Position numbers and translations under genes: made by a program | DNA from: Rhizobium sp. J15 | GTDB lineage: Bacteria > Pseudomonadota > Alphaproteobacteria > Rhizobiales > Rhizobiaceae | Direction of reading: 5' to 3' | NCBI RefSeq assembly: GCF_002531825.1 | Contig: NZ_NWSX01000050.1 | Span: forward strand, 1-44,838 | Length of the DNA stretch: 44,838 nt | Part shown: positions 17,461 to 25,391 of the stretch, one piece after another | How the letters are laid out: each line of letters starts with the position of its first letter | Position numbering within the stretch: the stretch's first letter is position 1 | The notes under the pieces: generated by a model | What the model saw: only the letters and a program-made list of their open reading frames with translations | The model's database searches: none | Told to the model about the DNA's origin: nothing

Positions 17461-18674
17461 AGATCACCGGCATCAGAACGTTTCTCATGCATGTCGGCCA
17501 GCCGGACCCTTCGAAATGGGCATCCGATCGACAGGCCGGCAGCGGCGCCTCCAAGCCGTTCGGCGGCACCAGGAACTGGCTCTTCCTGAAGATCGATACC
17601 GACGAGGGTATCACCGGCATCGGCGAATGCTCGGGCTGGCCGCGCGTCGTCGAGACGGCGATCCGCGATCTTGCGCCGCTGCTGATCGGCGAGGACCCCG
17701 CCCATATCGAGCGCCTTTGGCAGAAGATGCATATCGCCATGATGGGTCACGGCATGCTCGGCACGGTCGGAGGCGGCGCGATGACCGGCATCGACATGGC
17801 GCTCTGGGACATCAAGGGCAAGGCGCTCGGCGTGCCGGTCTGGATGCTGCTCGGCGGCAAGGTGCGCGACAGGATCCCGATCTATTCGCATGCGAATACG
17901 CCGGAGGGCGCGCTTGCGCTCAAGGCGCGCGGCATCAAGGCGATCAAATGCGGCGGGGTGGCCGATCCCGTCCGCAAGGTTGCGGCACTGCGCGAAGCCG
18001 TCGGCGACGATATGGATATCGCGATCGACCTGCACGGGCCGCCATGGCTGACACCCGCGGATGCCTGCCGGCTGGTGCGGGCGCTCGAGCCCTATGAGCT
18101 CATGTGGGTGGAAGATCCGATCGCGCCGGACAATATCGAAGGCTACAAGCGCATTCGCGACGCCGCACATCTGCCGCTTGCGGCCGGCGAGCGCTCGGCC
18201 ACCATTTTCGGCGAGCGCGAGCTGATCGAGAAAGAGCTGGTCGATGTGATCCAGCCGGATACCGGCCGGGCGGGCGGCATCACCCAGATGAAGAAGATCG
18301 CCGCCATGGCCGAGGCGCATTATATCCAGATGGCGCCGCACTCCGGCTCGCTCGGGCCGGTGGCGGAATATGCGGCGCTGCATCTGCTCGCCGCCATCCC
18401 GAACGCGCTGATACTCGAACGGCTCGACGATGATTGGGAGGGCCGCCGCCAGACGATCGTGCCGCACCCGCAGCAGGTCGACGGCCTGATCGCGGTGCCT
18501 GACGCCCCGGGGCTCGGCTGCGATATCGACGAAGAGTTCGTCGCGCGGTTCCCGAGCGGCGGCAATGTCTCCGTGCCCGTGCCGGAGGGAAGCGGCGCCT
18601 ACAATCCCGGAACCCATGACCAGCACGTCTACGTGCAGACGCGCGTGGCGCGCCGCAGCTATTTCAATCGCTAG
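17457..18674 (+). CDS. mandelate racemase/enolase-superfamily acid-sugar dehydratase (galactonate dehydratase-like)
   Basis: A 405-residue enolase-superfamily protein. The capping domain spans about residues 1-130, and the barrel carries lysines K161 and K164 (GIKAIKCGG), metal ligands D191, E219 (WVEDP) and E245 (AAGERS), and the acid/base H295 (MAPHSG) with D268 behind it. D191 is part of a D-x-H motif (DLHG, H193), which is typical of the galactonate-dehydratase subgroup that removes water from aldonic or aldaric acids. Its start overlaps the ATPase stop. It and the following paralogue are the only enzymes of the rightward operon. Candidate substrates are galactarate, glucarate or galactonate; sequence alone cannot choose. 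A cycloisomerase acting on aldaro-lactone is an alternative. Confidence 0.75.
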   Translation: MKITGIRTFLMHVGQPDPSKWASDRQAGSGASKPFGGTRNWLFLKIDTDEGITGIGECSGWPRVVETAIRDLAPLLIGEDPAHIERLWQKMHIAMMGHGMLGTVGGGAMTGIDMALWDIKGKALGVPVWMLLGGKVRDRIPIYSHANTPEGALALKARGIKAIKCGGVADPVRKVAALREAVGDDMDIAIDLHGPPWLTPADACRLVRALEPYELMWVEDPIAPDNIEGYKRIRDAAHLPLAAGERSATIFGERELIEKELVDVIQPDTGRAGGITQMKKIAAMAEAHYIQMAPHSGSLGPVAEYAALHLLAAIPNALILERLDDDWEGRRQTIVPHPQQVDGLIAVPDAPGLGCDIDEEFVARFPSGGNVSVPVPEGSGAYNPGTHDQHVYVQTRVARRSYFNR

Positions 18675-18683
18675 AAGGACAGA

Positions 18684-19874
18684 ATGATGAAGATCGACCG
18701 GATGCGGGTTTTCATGACCCGCGACAAGGACCGCCCCCGCGTGATCGTCGCGCTCGACACCGATGACGGGCTGACGGGCTGGGGCGAATGCTACAATCAC
18801 GGCCCCGACAAGGCGCTGCCGCCGCTGCTCGACTATCTCTACGGCTTTATCTCGGGCCAGGACCCGACACGCGTCGAATATCTCGTCAATCTGCTGATCC
18901 AGCAGAGCCGCTTCCCGCCCGGCGCGCTCGGCCTTGCCGCGATCTCCGCGCTCGACCATTGCCTGTGGGACCTTGCGGCCAAGGCGGCGAACGTGCCTGT
19001 CTACAAGCTGCTCGGCGGCGAGGTGCGCGACCGCATCAAGGTCTATGCCGGGGTCTATACCGCGCCCGATGCGCCGGCAGCCCGCGAGGAATTCGATCGG
19101 CTGAAGGAAGGATGGGGCTTCACCGCCTTCAAGCTCAGCCCCTGGCGGATCGACATGCACTCCAATCGCTGGGGCAATGTCGTGAAGGCCTCGGCGGATT
19201 ATTTCCGCTCGCTTCGCGAGACGGTCAGCGACGAATATGAGATCGCCTTCGACGCCCATGCCAAGATTTTCGAGCCGATCGCCGCGCGCCAGCTCGGCAA
19301 TGCGCTGGCGCCTTACGATCCTCTGTTCTTCGAGGAGCCGCTGCGTCCGGAGAATATCGAGGCCTGGGGCGACTTGAAGCAGGGCCTCAACTGCACGCTT
19401 GCGACCGGTGAATCGCTCTACAACAGGAACGAGTTCCTGCGGCTGCTGCAGGTCAAGGGCGCGGACCTCATCCAGCCCGATATCTGCGTCGTCGGCGGCA
19501 TCAGCGAAATGCGCCGCATCGCCACGCTCGCCGAAGCCTACTTCGTCGGCGTGGCGCCGCACAACCCGATGGGGCCGCTGGCCACCGCCGTCAACGTGCA
19601 TTTCTCGGCCGCGGCGCAGAATTTCCGCATCCTCGAATACCGGCTTCCCAAGGGACAGGCCTATGTCTATGGCGGGCTCGATATCGAGCAGCGGCAGGGC
19701 GAAACCCGCTATGTCGTCGATCCCTATCTGCCGAAGGACGGCTATCTCGAACTGCGTCCCGACCGGCCGGGCTGGGGCGTCGAAATGGACGAGAAGGCAA
19801 TGCAGGAGGAAGGCTACATCCATTGGCAGCGGCGCGTGCCGAAGCGTCCTGATGGTTCGTACGCCTTCGCTTAA
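18684..19874 (+). CDS. second mandelate racemase/enolase-superfamily acid-sugar dehydratase
   Basis: A 396-residue paralogue of the preceding enzyme, clearly diverged. The barrel residues are K150 (TAFKLSPW), D190 and H192 (FDAHAK, again D-x-H), E217 (FFEEPL), E243 (ATGESLY), D266 (QPD) and H293 (VAPHNPMGPL). The last motif is very close to that of D-galactonate dehydratase. The 149-171 region carries an insertion (RIDMHSNRWGN) near the active-site entrance that the first paralogue lacks, suggesting a different substrate or stereochemistry. AGAAGGA precedes the start nine bases after the first gene. A strong intrinsic terminator follows the TAA, marking the operon end. Confidence 0.75.
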   Translation: MMKIDRMRVFMTRDKDRPRVIVALDTDDGLTGWGECYNHGPDKALPPLLDYLYGFISGQDPTRVEYLVNLLIQQSRFPPGALGLAAISALDHCLWDLAAKAANVPVYKLLGGEVRDRIKVYAGVYTAPDAPAAREEFDRLKEGWGFTAFKLSPWRIDMHSNRWGNVVKASADYFRSLRETVSDEYEIAFDAHAKIFEPIAARQLGNALAPYDPLFFEEPLRPENIEAWGDLKQGLNCTLATGESLYNRNEFLRLLQVKGADLIQPDICVVGGISEMRRIATLAEAYFVGVAPHNPMGPLATAVNVHFSAAAQNFRILEYRLPKGQAYVYGGLDIEQRQGETRYVVDPYLPKDGYLELRPDRPGWGVEMDEKAMQEEGYIHWQRRVPKRPDGSYAFA

Positions 19875-19895
19875 AGACGTAACTCGAAAACCAGG

Positions 19896-19932
19896 AACTG
19901 GCCGCTGCCGCAGGGAAGCGGCCAGTTTCTTT
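19896..19932 (+). terminator. intrinsic terminator of the rightward sugar-acid operon
   Basis: AACTGGCCGCT (19896-19906) and AGCGGCCAGTT (19917-19927) form a perfect 11-bp GC-rich stem with a 10-base loop, followed by TTCTTTT-type T-rich sequence. It lies 21 bases after the second dehydratase stop codon. Confidence 0.85.
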
Positions 19933-20212
19933 TAGGCCCGGTGCGTACGTCGCTCTGAAAACGTCCAACTTAAAGGACAATCAGCGAGCGGCCCTTTGGC
20001 CGCAGCGCCTAGGAAGACGCGGGAAATCTCGGCGGTGGGTCGGCCGTCGTTCAGCTGCGACGTCGCCTTCGTCGATCTCGCCAAGACGCCGGTGGCGTGC
20101 GCCCGCACTGGCGGAACATGACTTTCGGCACGGCTGTTCCAGCCTCACAGTTTTGCTAGTGTCGACCAAGAGAGTTCTGTCGATTCAGTGCGATCAGCCA
20201 AAAGGGAGTGAT
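19933..20212. other. intergenic region before the two-component genes
   Basis: No convincing gene is present. The frame containing the response regulator is open to 20153, but only the start at 20213 has a ribosome-binding site. The region contains CATGACTTTCGGCAC (20117-20131), which recurs with one change at 22950-22964, before the secreted protein gene at 23094. I could not name a promoter with confidence. Confidence 0.4.
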
Positions 20213-20869
20213 ATGATCGGCCATTCGCCGCGCGCAATTCTGGTTGTGGACGACCACGATCTGCTGCGCCTCGGTGTCCGCGCATTGGTGCAGGCTCTGG
20301 TCAATCACCCCAGTGAGGCTCTTGATGTTCTCGAGGCCGGCAGCCTGGCCGATGCCCTGGCCATCTACGGTGCGGCACAAGACAGGATCGGTCTCGTGCT
20401 GCTGGATCTTGCGCTTCCCGACACCGAAGGCCTGAGCGGCCTGAAGGCTTTCCATGATCGCCATCCAGCGGCGCGCATCGTGGTTCTCTCCGGCACGCTT
20501 GATGCATCGCTCGCCCGGGATGCGCTGGCGTGGGGCGCGAGCGCATTTCTTCCCAAATCGGCAGACTTGCGCGAGATCGTGAATTTCATCCGTGCCTGCG
20601 GCCTGATCGACGTCAAAGCGGCGGGCGGTTCGCCATCTGTGTCGGGGACGGCCGGAAAACCTGTGCCTCAGACGCCGCATGCCTCGGTATGGCAGCAGCT
20701 TACGCCGCGCCAGACGGAGGTGCTGAACTGGGTGCTGGAGGGCAAGGCGAACAAGGAGATCGCGCACATCTCCAATCTCAGTGAAGGCACCGTAAAAAAC
20801 CATGTGTCCACGATCCTGCTGTTGTTCGGCATGCGGTCGCGGGCCCAACTGATCAGCAGTCTGCGTTGA
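20213..20869 (+). CDS. NarL/LuxR-family response regulator
   Basis: About 218 residues. The receiver domain (about 1-125) has the acidic pocket VVDDHD, the phospho-acceptor aspartate in LLDLALPDTEG and the conserved lysine in FLPKSADL. A linker rich in Pro, Gly and Ser leads to a LuxR-type helix-turn-helix (LTPRQTEVLNWVLEGKANKE, then GTVKNHVSTILL). The start is ATG 20213, preceded by AAAGGGAG; an extension to 20153 lacks such a signal. The stop overlaps the kinase start (TGATG), so the two are a coupled pair. The style of the receiver and linker is more like beta-proteobacterial regulators than rhizobial ones, hinting at transfer. Confidence 0.87.
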   Translation: MIGHSPRAILVVDDHDLLRLGVRALVQALVNHPSEALDVLEAGSLADALAIYGAAQDRIGLVLLDLALPDTEGLSGLKAFHDRHPAARIVVLSGTLDASLARDALAWGASAFLPKSADLREIVNFIRACGLIDVKAAGGSPSVSGTAGKPVPQTPHASVWQQLTPRQTEVLNWVLEGKANKEIAHISNLSEGTVKNHVSTILLLFGMRSRAQLISSLR

Positions 20870-22284
20870 TGCGTGCCGGCCAGCGCGGAGGCCGCGCAAT
20901 GCATGACGCCGCGATGGACGGCGAGTTCGGACCGCGGGTGCTGCGCGAACACCTGGCCTCGATCTATTTCATCTACGACGCAACATGCCTTCTCCGGATG
21001 TTCTTCGTCATCGTGCTCGGCGTCTTCATACACTTGCAGACACCGCATCCGCTCGTCTGGCCTTTCGTTGCGCTGCACCTGCTGCTTTATCTGTTCCTGT
21101 ATTTCGCGCCGCGGTGGACCCCTGCGGCGTCCGCGGGCGAGAACGCGATGTGGGCACGCAGGATCATCCGCACCGTGACCCTGCTCGGTTTCGCGGACGC
21201 CCTGGCGCCCTGGCTCTTCGTTCCGGCCGGCAATTTGCCCGTGACCTGTGTGCTGATGGTCCTGATGATGGGCAATTGCGCTCGCGCCGTGCAATCGCTG
21301 CGACCGCTGAAGGCGGCACTGATCGGCTATACCCTGCCCATGATGGGCGGCCTTATCGTGGCGCTGGCCGCGCAGGGCGATCGGGTGCACCTCTTCCTTG
21401 CGGCCTTCGCGCTCATTTACCTGCTGATGATGCTGCGCGTCGGTGTGCAGGAACACAAGCTCTTGACAGAGTCGCTGACCCTGCGCTTCGAGAACGAACA
21501 TTTGGCGGCCCGGCTGCGTGAGCAGATCGCCGCCACCGAACGCGCCAGCGAGGAAAAGACGCGTTTCCTGGCTGCTGCCAGCCATGATCTGCGCCAGCCC
21601 CTGCATGCCATTGCCCTCTTCGGCACCGCGCTCGAAAACGAGCTGCAGGATCGCCCTGAAGGTAAAAATGCCGAACGCCTGATGCGCGCTGTCAGAGTGC
21701 TGGGCACATCGCTGGACAGCATGCTCGATGTCTCGCTGCTCGACGCCGGCGTGGTGACGCCCGATCTGCAGCCGGTGCAGTTGGATGCGCTATTCGTTTC
21801 CCTCAATCACATGTTCGCGGCTCATGCCGAGCAGAAGGGCCTGCAACTGCGCGTGCGCGCCAGCGGGTTGTGGGTGCGCAGCGATGCGCAGTTGCTGCAC
21901 CGCATGTTGGGAAACCTGATCGACAATGCGTTGAAGTATTCCGTGCGCGGCGGCGCAACTGTCACGGCGCGCGTACGCGGCGAGCGTGTATGGGTCGAGG
22001 TCCACGATACCGGAGTCGGCATCGAATCCGAGCATCTGAGTCATGTATTCGAGGAGTTCTATCAGGCTCCCACTCCCGGTAGGGGCCGAGCACACGGCCT
22101 GGGCATCGGTCTGTCGGTCGTCAACCGTCTGTCGCGCTTGCTGGATCACCCGGTGGACGTTCGTTCACGCCCTGGTCGCGGCAGCCGCTTTCGACTGGTG
22201 CTGCCAGTGGCGCGTCCGTCGAGCGGCGGAATCGTGGCTTCAGGGCAGCAAGGATACGGCGGCGACGCCCATGCAGAAGAATGA
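20869..22284 (+). CDS. membrane-bound sensor histidine kinase
   Basis: About 471 residues. An N-terminal sensor has about six transmembrane helices between residues 35 and 195 and little periplasmic sequence. A short coiled coil leads to the dimerisation domain with the phospho-acceptor histidine in FLAAASHDLRQPLHAIALFG. The ATP-binding domain has N-box NLIDNALKYS, G1-box DTGVGI and G2-box HGLGIGLSVV. It probably senses a membrane-associated or redox cue and phosphorylates the upstream LuxR-type regulator. The SHDLRQPLHA form of the H-box is most familiar from Burkholderiales kinases, which supports acquisition from outside the Rhizobiales. The small secreted protein starts 29 bases downstream. 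Confidence 0.85.
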   Translation: MRAGQRGGRAMHDAAMDGEFGPRVLREHLASIYFIYDATCLLRMFFVIVLGVFIHLQTPHPLVWPFVALHLLLYLFLYFAPRWTPAASAGENAMWARRIIRTVTLLGFADALAPWLFVPAGNLPVTCVLMVLMMGNCARAVQSLRPLKAALIGYTLPMMGGLIVALAAQGDRVHLFLAAFALIYLLMMLRVGVQEHKLLTESLTLRFENEHLAARLREQIAATERASEEKTRFLAAASHDLRQPLHAIALFGTALENELQDRPEGKNAERLMRAVRVLGTSLDSMLDVSLLDAGVVTPDLQPVQLDALFVSLNHMFAAHAEQKGLQLRVRASGLWVRSDAQLLHRMLGNLIDNALKYSVRGGATVTARVRGERVWVEVHDTGVGIESEHLSHVFEEFYQAPTPGRGRAHGLGIGLSVVNRLSRLLDHPVDVRSRPGRGSRFRLVLPVARPSSGGIVASGQQGYGGDAHAEE

Positions 22285-22312
22285 AGACCCTTCGACATAT
22301 CGAGGAAGATAT

Positions 22313-22756
22313 ATGACAACTGCCAAATATCGACGTGCGCCGACGATCGCCGCGATCGTATCCATCGCCTGCCTGTGGTCGGCTTTTCTCACGCCGGCCG
22401 CCGCCCGCTCACAAGATGCATTTCTGAGCGAGTGGTACGAAAAGTTGGAGGCAGTCGATCTGGAGGGCCTGGAAAAACTGATCGCGCCGGGGGCAGTCTT
22501 CACTCTCGAGGAGTTCGGCTCGACGCAGACCAAAGACGAATTCATGGACTATATGCGCCAGCACAGCGACGCGCTCGGGTCCGTCGATATCCGCTACATG
22601 GTTGAATCTCAATCGTCGAACAGGACGACGGTCCGGGTCTGCTACGATTTTGTTGAGAGCGATCCGGTTTTCAATCGCGAAACCTACGCCATCGAAGGCA
22701 GGGCAATCACTTCGGCCACACAGGCGCGGATAGGTGACCGCTGCGACGGCATCTAG
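22313..22756 (+). CDS. small secreted NTF2/SnoaL-like protein
   Basis: About 147 residues beginning with a signal peptide (basic MTTAKYRR, hydrophobic IAAIVSIACLWSAFL, cleavage after AAA near residue 33). The mature domain of about 110 residues has the layout of the NTF2/SnoaL fold: an amphipathic first helix (FLSEWYEKLEAVDLEGLEKL), an early strand pair (APGAVFTLEEFG), a helix (FMDYMRQHSD) and C-terminal strands. Catalytic function cannot be assumed. GAGGAAG precedes ATG 22313. It is probably co-transcribed with the kinase and may bind or report the signal that the kinase senses; this is inference from position. Confidence 0.6.
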   Translation: MTTAKYRRAPTIAAIVSIACLWSAFLTPAAARSQDAFLSEWYEKLEAVDLEGLEKLIAPGAVFTLEEFGSTQTKDEFMDYMRQHSDALGSVDIRYMVESQSSNRTTVRVCYDFVESDPVFNRETYAIEGRAITSATQARIGDRCDGI

Positions 22757-23093
22757 ATAGCGTGTGCCGACGAGCTGTGTTGGGGAAATGAATGGACCTT
22801 CCCCTTCGCTGTGCGTGTTGGCGGACGGTAGAGAGCCCATCCCCAGTTTTGCCAGATCCGCCCCCGCTTGCCCGACGCGTGCAAACGGAACGCACCTTCT
22901 TCAAGAGGTCCGGGTGTGGTGAAGTTCCGGATGCCCTTTCCGATCAAGGCATGACTTTCGACACTTCCGTTCGCTGGTGCCGCGGTCGACAATTGCGCTG
23001 GAGATTCTGGACTGGGCAGTCAGGCCGGAAGAGCTGACGTTCCTTTTGTGGAACACGACATTAACACACCGAGGTAAAAGCCAGGGGCATTGC
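22757..23093. other. intergenic region without a recognised gene
   Basis: This 337-base stretch has no ORF with a plausible start and product. GGGGAA (22782-22787) and TTCCCC (22799-22804) could form a short stem after the NTF2-like gene, but no T-run follows. A 15-base sequence at 22950-22964 repeats 20117-20131 with one mismatch. AGGGG at about 23083-23087 is the ribosome-binding site of the next gene. Confidence 0.4.
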
Positions 23094-24080
23094 ATGACCA
23101 GAAGGAAGAATTCGTCAGCCAGCATCGTTTCGCGTTTTGTTGGAAGGCTTGCAGCAGGACTAGCCGCACTGACGATGCATGCCGGCTTAGCCGTCGCTCA
23201 GGTCGCCGTGCCCGGCACGTCGGTTATGATGACACCCCCCGAGGGCTTTACGATTGCCGGCGGGTTCGTTGGCTTCGAGAGTGTCGAAAAGCAGGGAAGT
23301 TTCCTCGTCGCAGAGTTCCCGGCGGAGGCCGCCTCGCAACTGTCGGGCCTGTTTTCCGATCAAAGCGGCGCAGCCGCTGCTTTCGCGCAGAAGGGCATCA
23401 CGATCGAGAGCCGTGAGGAGATCGACAACGCTGATGGCGACACGATCCCGCTTCTGCGCGGAAGTCAGGAAGCGAATGGCGTGACGCTCGAAAAATGGAT
23501 GGCGCTATATGTGGCCGAAAAGGTGGTTATGGTCACATTCTCGGTCCCCAAGGACAAGGCGCTCGACGAGGACGCGATGAAGGCGGCCTTCGCTTCCGTG
23601 AAACTTGCTGGCGCTTCGGGCGAGCCGGGGAGTGACCCGCGGCTTGCCGAACTGCCCTATGAACTCGATATTGCCGAGCCGTTCCGCTTGGCGAGCGTCA
23701 CGAACCATACCGGTGTCCTCCTGACCGTCGGCCCGAAGGATATCGATCCGGAGGCTAGCCAGCCCCAGATCGTTGTAACCTACACTGAAACCGCTGCGCC
23801 GATCGGCGATTTGAAGGGCTATGCCAAAATCGTCTTGAACGCCGTCGGCGACGACGTCACCGTTGAAGCGCAGGAAGATACCATGTTCGCCGAGCTCGAC
23901 GGCGTTGCCAGCCATGGCGCTTTCACGGAAAACGGCGTTCAGAAGAAGTTCGTTCAGATCGTTGCGGCGACCGAAAGCGGTGCGGTGATCGGTTTCTTGG
24001 GGACTGCCGCGCAGGACAAGTATGGAGATCTGAAGGATGCGATGGAGGAAATCGCCGCATCGATAGCGATCAAAGGCTAA
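23094..24080 (+). CDS. secreted protein of unknown function
   Basis: About 328 residues with a long but clear signal peptide (MTRRKNSSAS, then hydrophobic LAAGLAALTMHAGLAVA, cleavage near residue 36). The mature part seems to hold two similar alpha/beta halves of about 140 residues. Each opens with a pattern of the type 'P-x-G-F-x-x-A' or 'EPFRLASVTNHTG' and includes strands flanked by small acidic residues, so an internal duplication is likely. No cysteine pairs, metal motifs or catalytic triads stand out. AGGGG precedes ATG 23094. I do not recognise the family; a periplasmic binding or stress role would be guesswork. A mosaic repeat follows five bases after the stop. Confidence 0.6.
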   Translation: MTRRKNSSASIVSRFVGRLAAGLAALTMHAGLAVAQVAVPGTSVMMTPPEGFTIAGGFVGFESVEKQGSFLVAEFPAEAASQLSGLFSDQSGAAAAFAQKGITIESREEIDNADGDTIPLLRGSQEANGVTLEKWMALYVAEKVVMVTFSVPKDKALDEDAMKAAFASVKLAGASGEPGSDPRLAELPYELDIAEPFRLASVTNHTGVLLTVGPKDIDPEASQPQIVVTYTETAAPIGDLKGYAKIVLNAVGDDVTVEAQEDTMFAELDGVASHGAFTENGVQKKFVQIVAATESGAVIGFLGTAAQDKYGDLKDAMEEIAASIAIKG

Positions 24081-24084
24081 GACT

Positions 24085-24197
24085 AGAACAGGTGATTTTA
24101 GGCCCGCTCGGCCTAAAATCCGAATCCTGTTCTAAATTAAAGAGTTAGAGCAGGATGTCGTCCGAAAACCGCTCACACTTTTCGGCATCATGCTCTA
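24085..24197. repeat. Rhizobium-type intergenic mosaic palindromic repeat (RIME-like)
   Basis: Two adjacent palindromic modules. The first has an outer pair AGAACAGG (24085-24092) and CCTGTTCT (24126-24133) enclosing a perfect 11-bp pair GATTTTAGGCC and GGCCTAAAATC (24094-24120). The second runs from TAGAGCA (24146) to TGCTCTA (24197), with an internal CCGAAAA/TTTTCGG pair. Both modules match sequences I recognise as the abundant Rhizobium intergenic mosaic elements. In RNA they would fold into two hairpins and may also end transcription of the upstream gene. Confidence 0.75.
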
Positions 24198-24229
24198 AAC
24201 TCGGCGCGGCATCCGCAGTAGAAGCACCT

Positions 24230-24691
24230 ATGAAAAATTGGCAAAATATCTCTTGGCCGTGGCTGGGGATCCCCTTGTTGATGCTGGGGACACTTGCCGG
24301 CTGTTCCGGCGCGCAGCGTACGCTCCAGTACGAGAGCCGTCCGTCGCCCTGGAAGATCTACTACGTTCGAATCCATCATCTGTCCGTCGGGACTGCCTAT
24401 CACTATGAAGTGCGCTTCAGGGGACAGCGGTTCGCGATTCCGAAAGAAGTGCTGCGGAGTCCCGGAGACATTGACGAGTTCGAGTCGGTGACCGCGCCCG
24501 AGACCGTGATGCATGCCGGTGACACGATCACCCTCGTGTTCAGCCATGGGGTTCAAGAAGCTAGTGGCTCAATCTCTTACGGTGGACGGCGCGTTGTCCG
24601 GGCGCAAGCGCTCGATGGGACGAAGGTAAGCCTTCGCGGGCTGGACGGCCGTGGGGCCGCGGTCATTGAACTCGAAGCCGGGCGCCCCTGA
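24230..24691 (+). CDS. putative outer-membrane lipoprotein, unknown function
   Basis: About 153 residues starting with MKNWQNIS. A hydrophobic signal ends in a lipobox LAGC, making C25 the likely lipidated residue. The mature part is rich in beta-strand-forming sequence, with repeated Tyr, Arg and Val (WKIYYVRIHHLSVGTAYHYE). The frame is open to 24155, but that extension would read through the mosaic repeat and displace the signal peptide, so ATG 24230 is preferred despite a weak ribosome-binding site. The next gene begins a few bases after the stop. I do not recognise a family. Confidence 0.55.
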   Translation: MKNWQNISWPWLGIPLLMLGTLAGCSGAQRTLQYESRPSPWKIYYVRIHHLSVGTAYHYEVRFRGQRFAIPKEVLRSPGDIDEFESVTAPETVMHAGDTITLVFSHGVQEASGSISYGGRRVVRAQALDGTKVSLRGLDGRGAAVIELEAGRP

Positions 24692-24731
24692 ACAGATGAT
24701 CAGGCCGCATTGCTACTGGAATGGATCCTGC

Positions 24732-25109
24732 ATGTTCTTTGGGTCACGCCTATTGCTCCTGTTGGCGATAGTCCCGGCAATATTCGCACCGTCCCCGAGC
24801 CTCGCCATGGAGCCGGACAGCCGCGCCGCCTGGGGCGCTTCGGCTATAGCCGTGGCGGACTTTTATCGCCGGACTCCGTGCGAATGGTGGAAGGTGGACG
24901 AGGCCGCGGTCAAGCAGGTCATCGCCTGGAGCGGGCGCTCCCTTGAGCAATTGCGCGCCTCGGAAGACTACAAGGAGCAGTTCCAGGCGATGGAGCAGAG
25001 CGAAAACTATATTCGCGAAAGATACCGCGACAACTCGATGGCGTGTGACGCTGCCGGTTCGATTTTCGATGCCGAAGAGAAAGAGTACGGCGTGATGCGT
25101 TCGAAATAG
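24732..25109 (+). CDS. small secreted protein, unknown function
   Basis: About 125 residues from ATG 24732, which gives a clean signal peptide (MFFGSRLLLLLAIVPAIFAP, cleavage after SLA near residue 25). A start at 24696, 12 codons earlier, is possible and would sit closer to the lipoprotein stop. The mature domain is mostly helical and carries two cysteines (TPCEWW and NSMACDAAG) that could form a disulphide, plus an acidic and basic helix (EQFQAMEQSENYIRERYRDN). No known family is recognised. It probably forms an operon with the lipoprotein. Confidence 0.5.
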   Translation: MFFGSRLLLLLAIVPAIFAPSPSLAMEPDSRAAWGASAIAVADFYRRTPCEWWKVDEAAVKQVIAWSGRSLEQLRASEDYKEQFQAMEQSENYIRERYRDNSMACDAAGSIFDAEEKEYGVMRSK

Positions 25110-25391
25110 CCGATGGTGCGGAAAGCTGGTCGTTGTCCGCAGCGGTCACTGCCTGGCCAGCGGGAACGAAGCGCAACCGCGTGTTCACGCCGATCGATTG
25201 TCCACGACCTCGGCCGCCTCGAGGTCAGGGACGGGATCAAGATCGTGCGGGCGAGACCAAGGGCGACGGAATGGCGTGCGGACATTCCCATAGGCCCACA
25301 AATTCCATTTCACCGAAATGTTCGGGTGACCGGCGCACCATCATGGCAGGCTATCTGGCTGCCACGGAGAACAGACCAGGTCAGCAGCCTG

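Noticed and set aside
17451..19823. 790-codon minus-strand frame across both dehydratases
   Set aside because: Very long but an artefact of high GC; the plus strand has two enzymes with complete active-site residues.
19981..20169. 62-codon minus-strand frame in the intergenic region before the two-component genes
   Set aside because: No ribosome-binding site or family resemblance; low-complexity Arg-rich product.
25110..25391. Possible gene remnant between the secreted protein and the FMN reductase
   Set aside because: Frames on both strands are short and without recognisable sequence; no clear terminator or repeat seen either.
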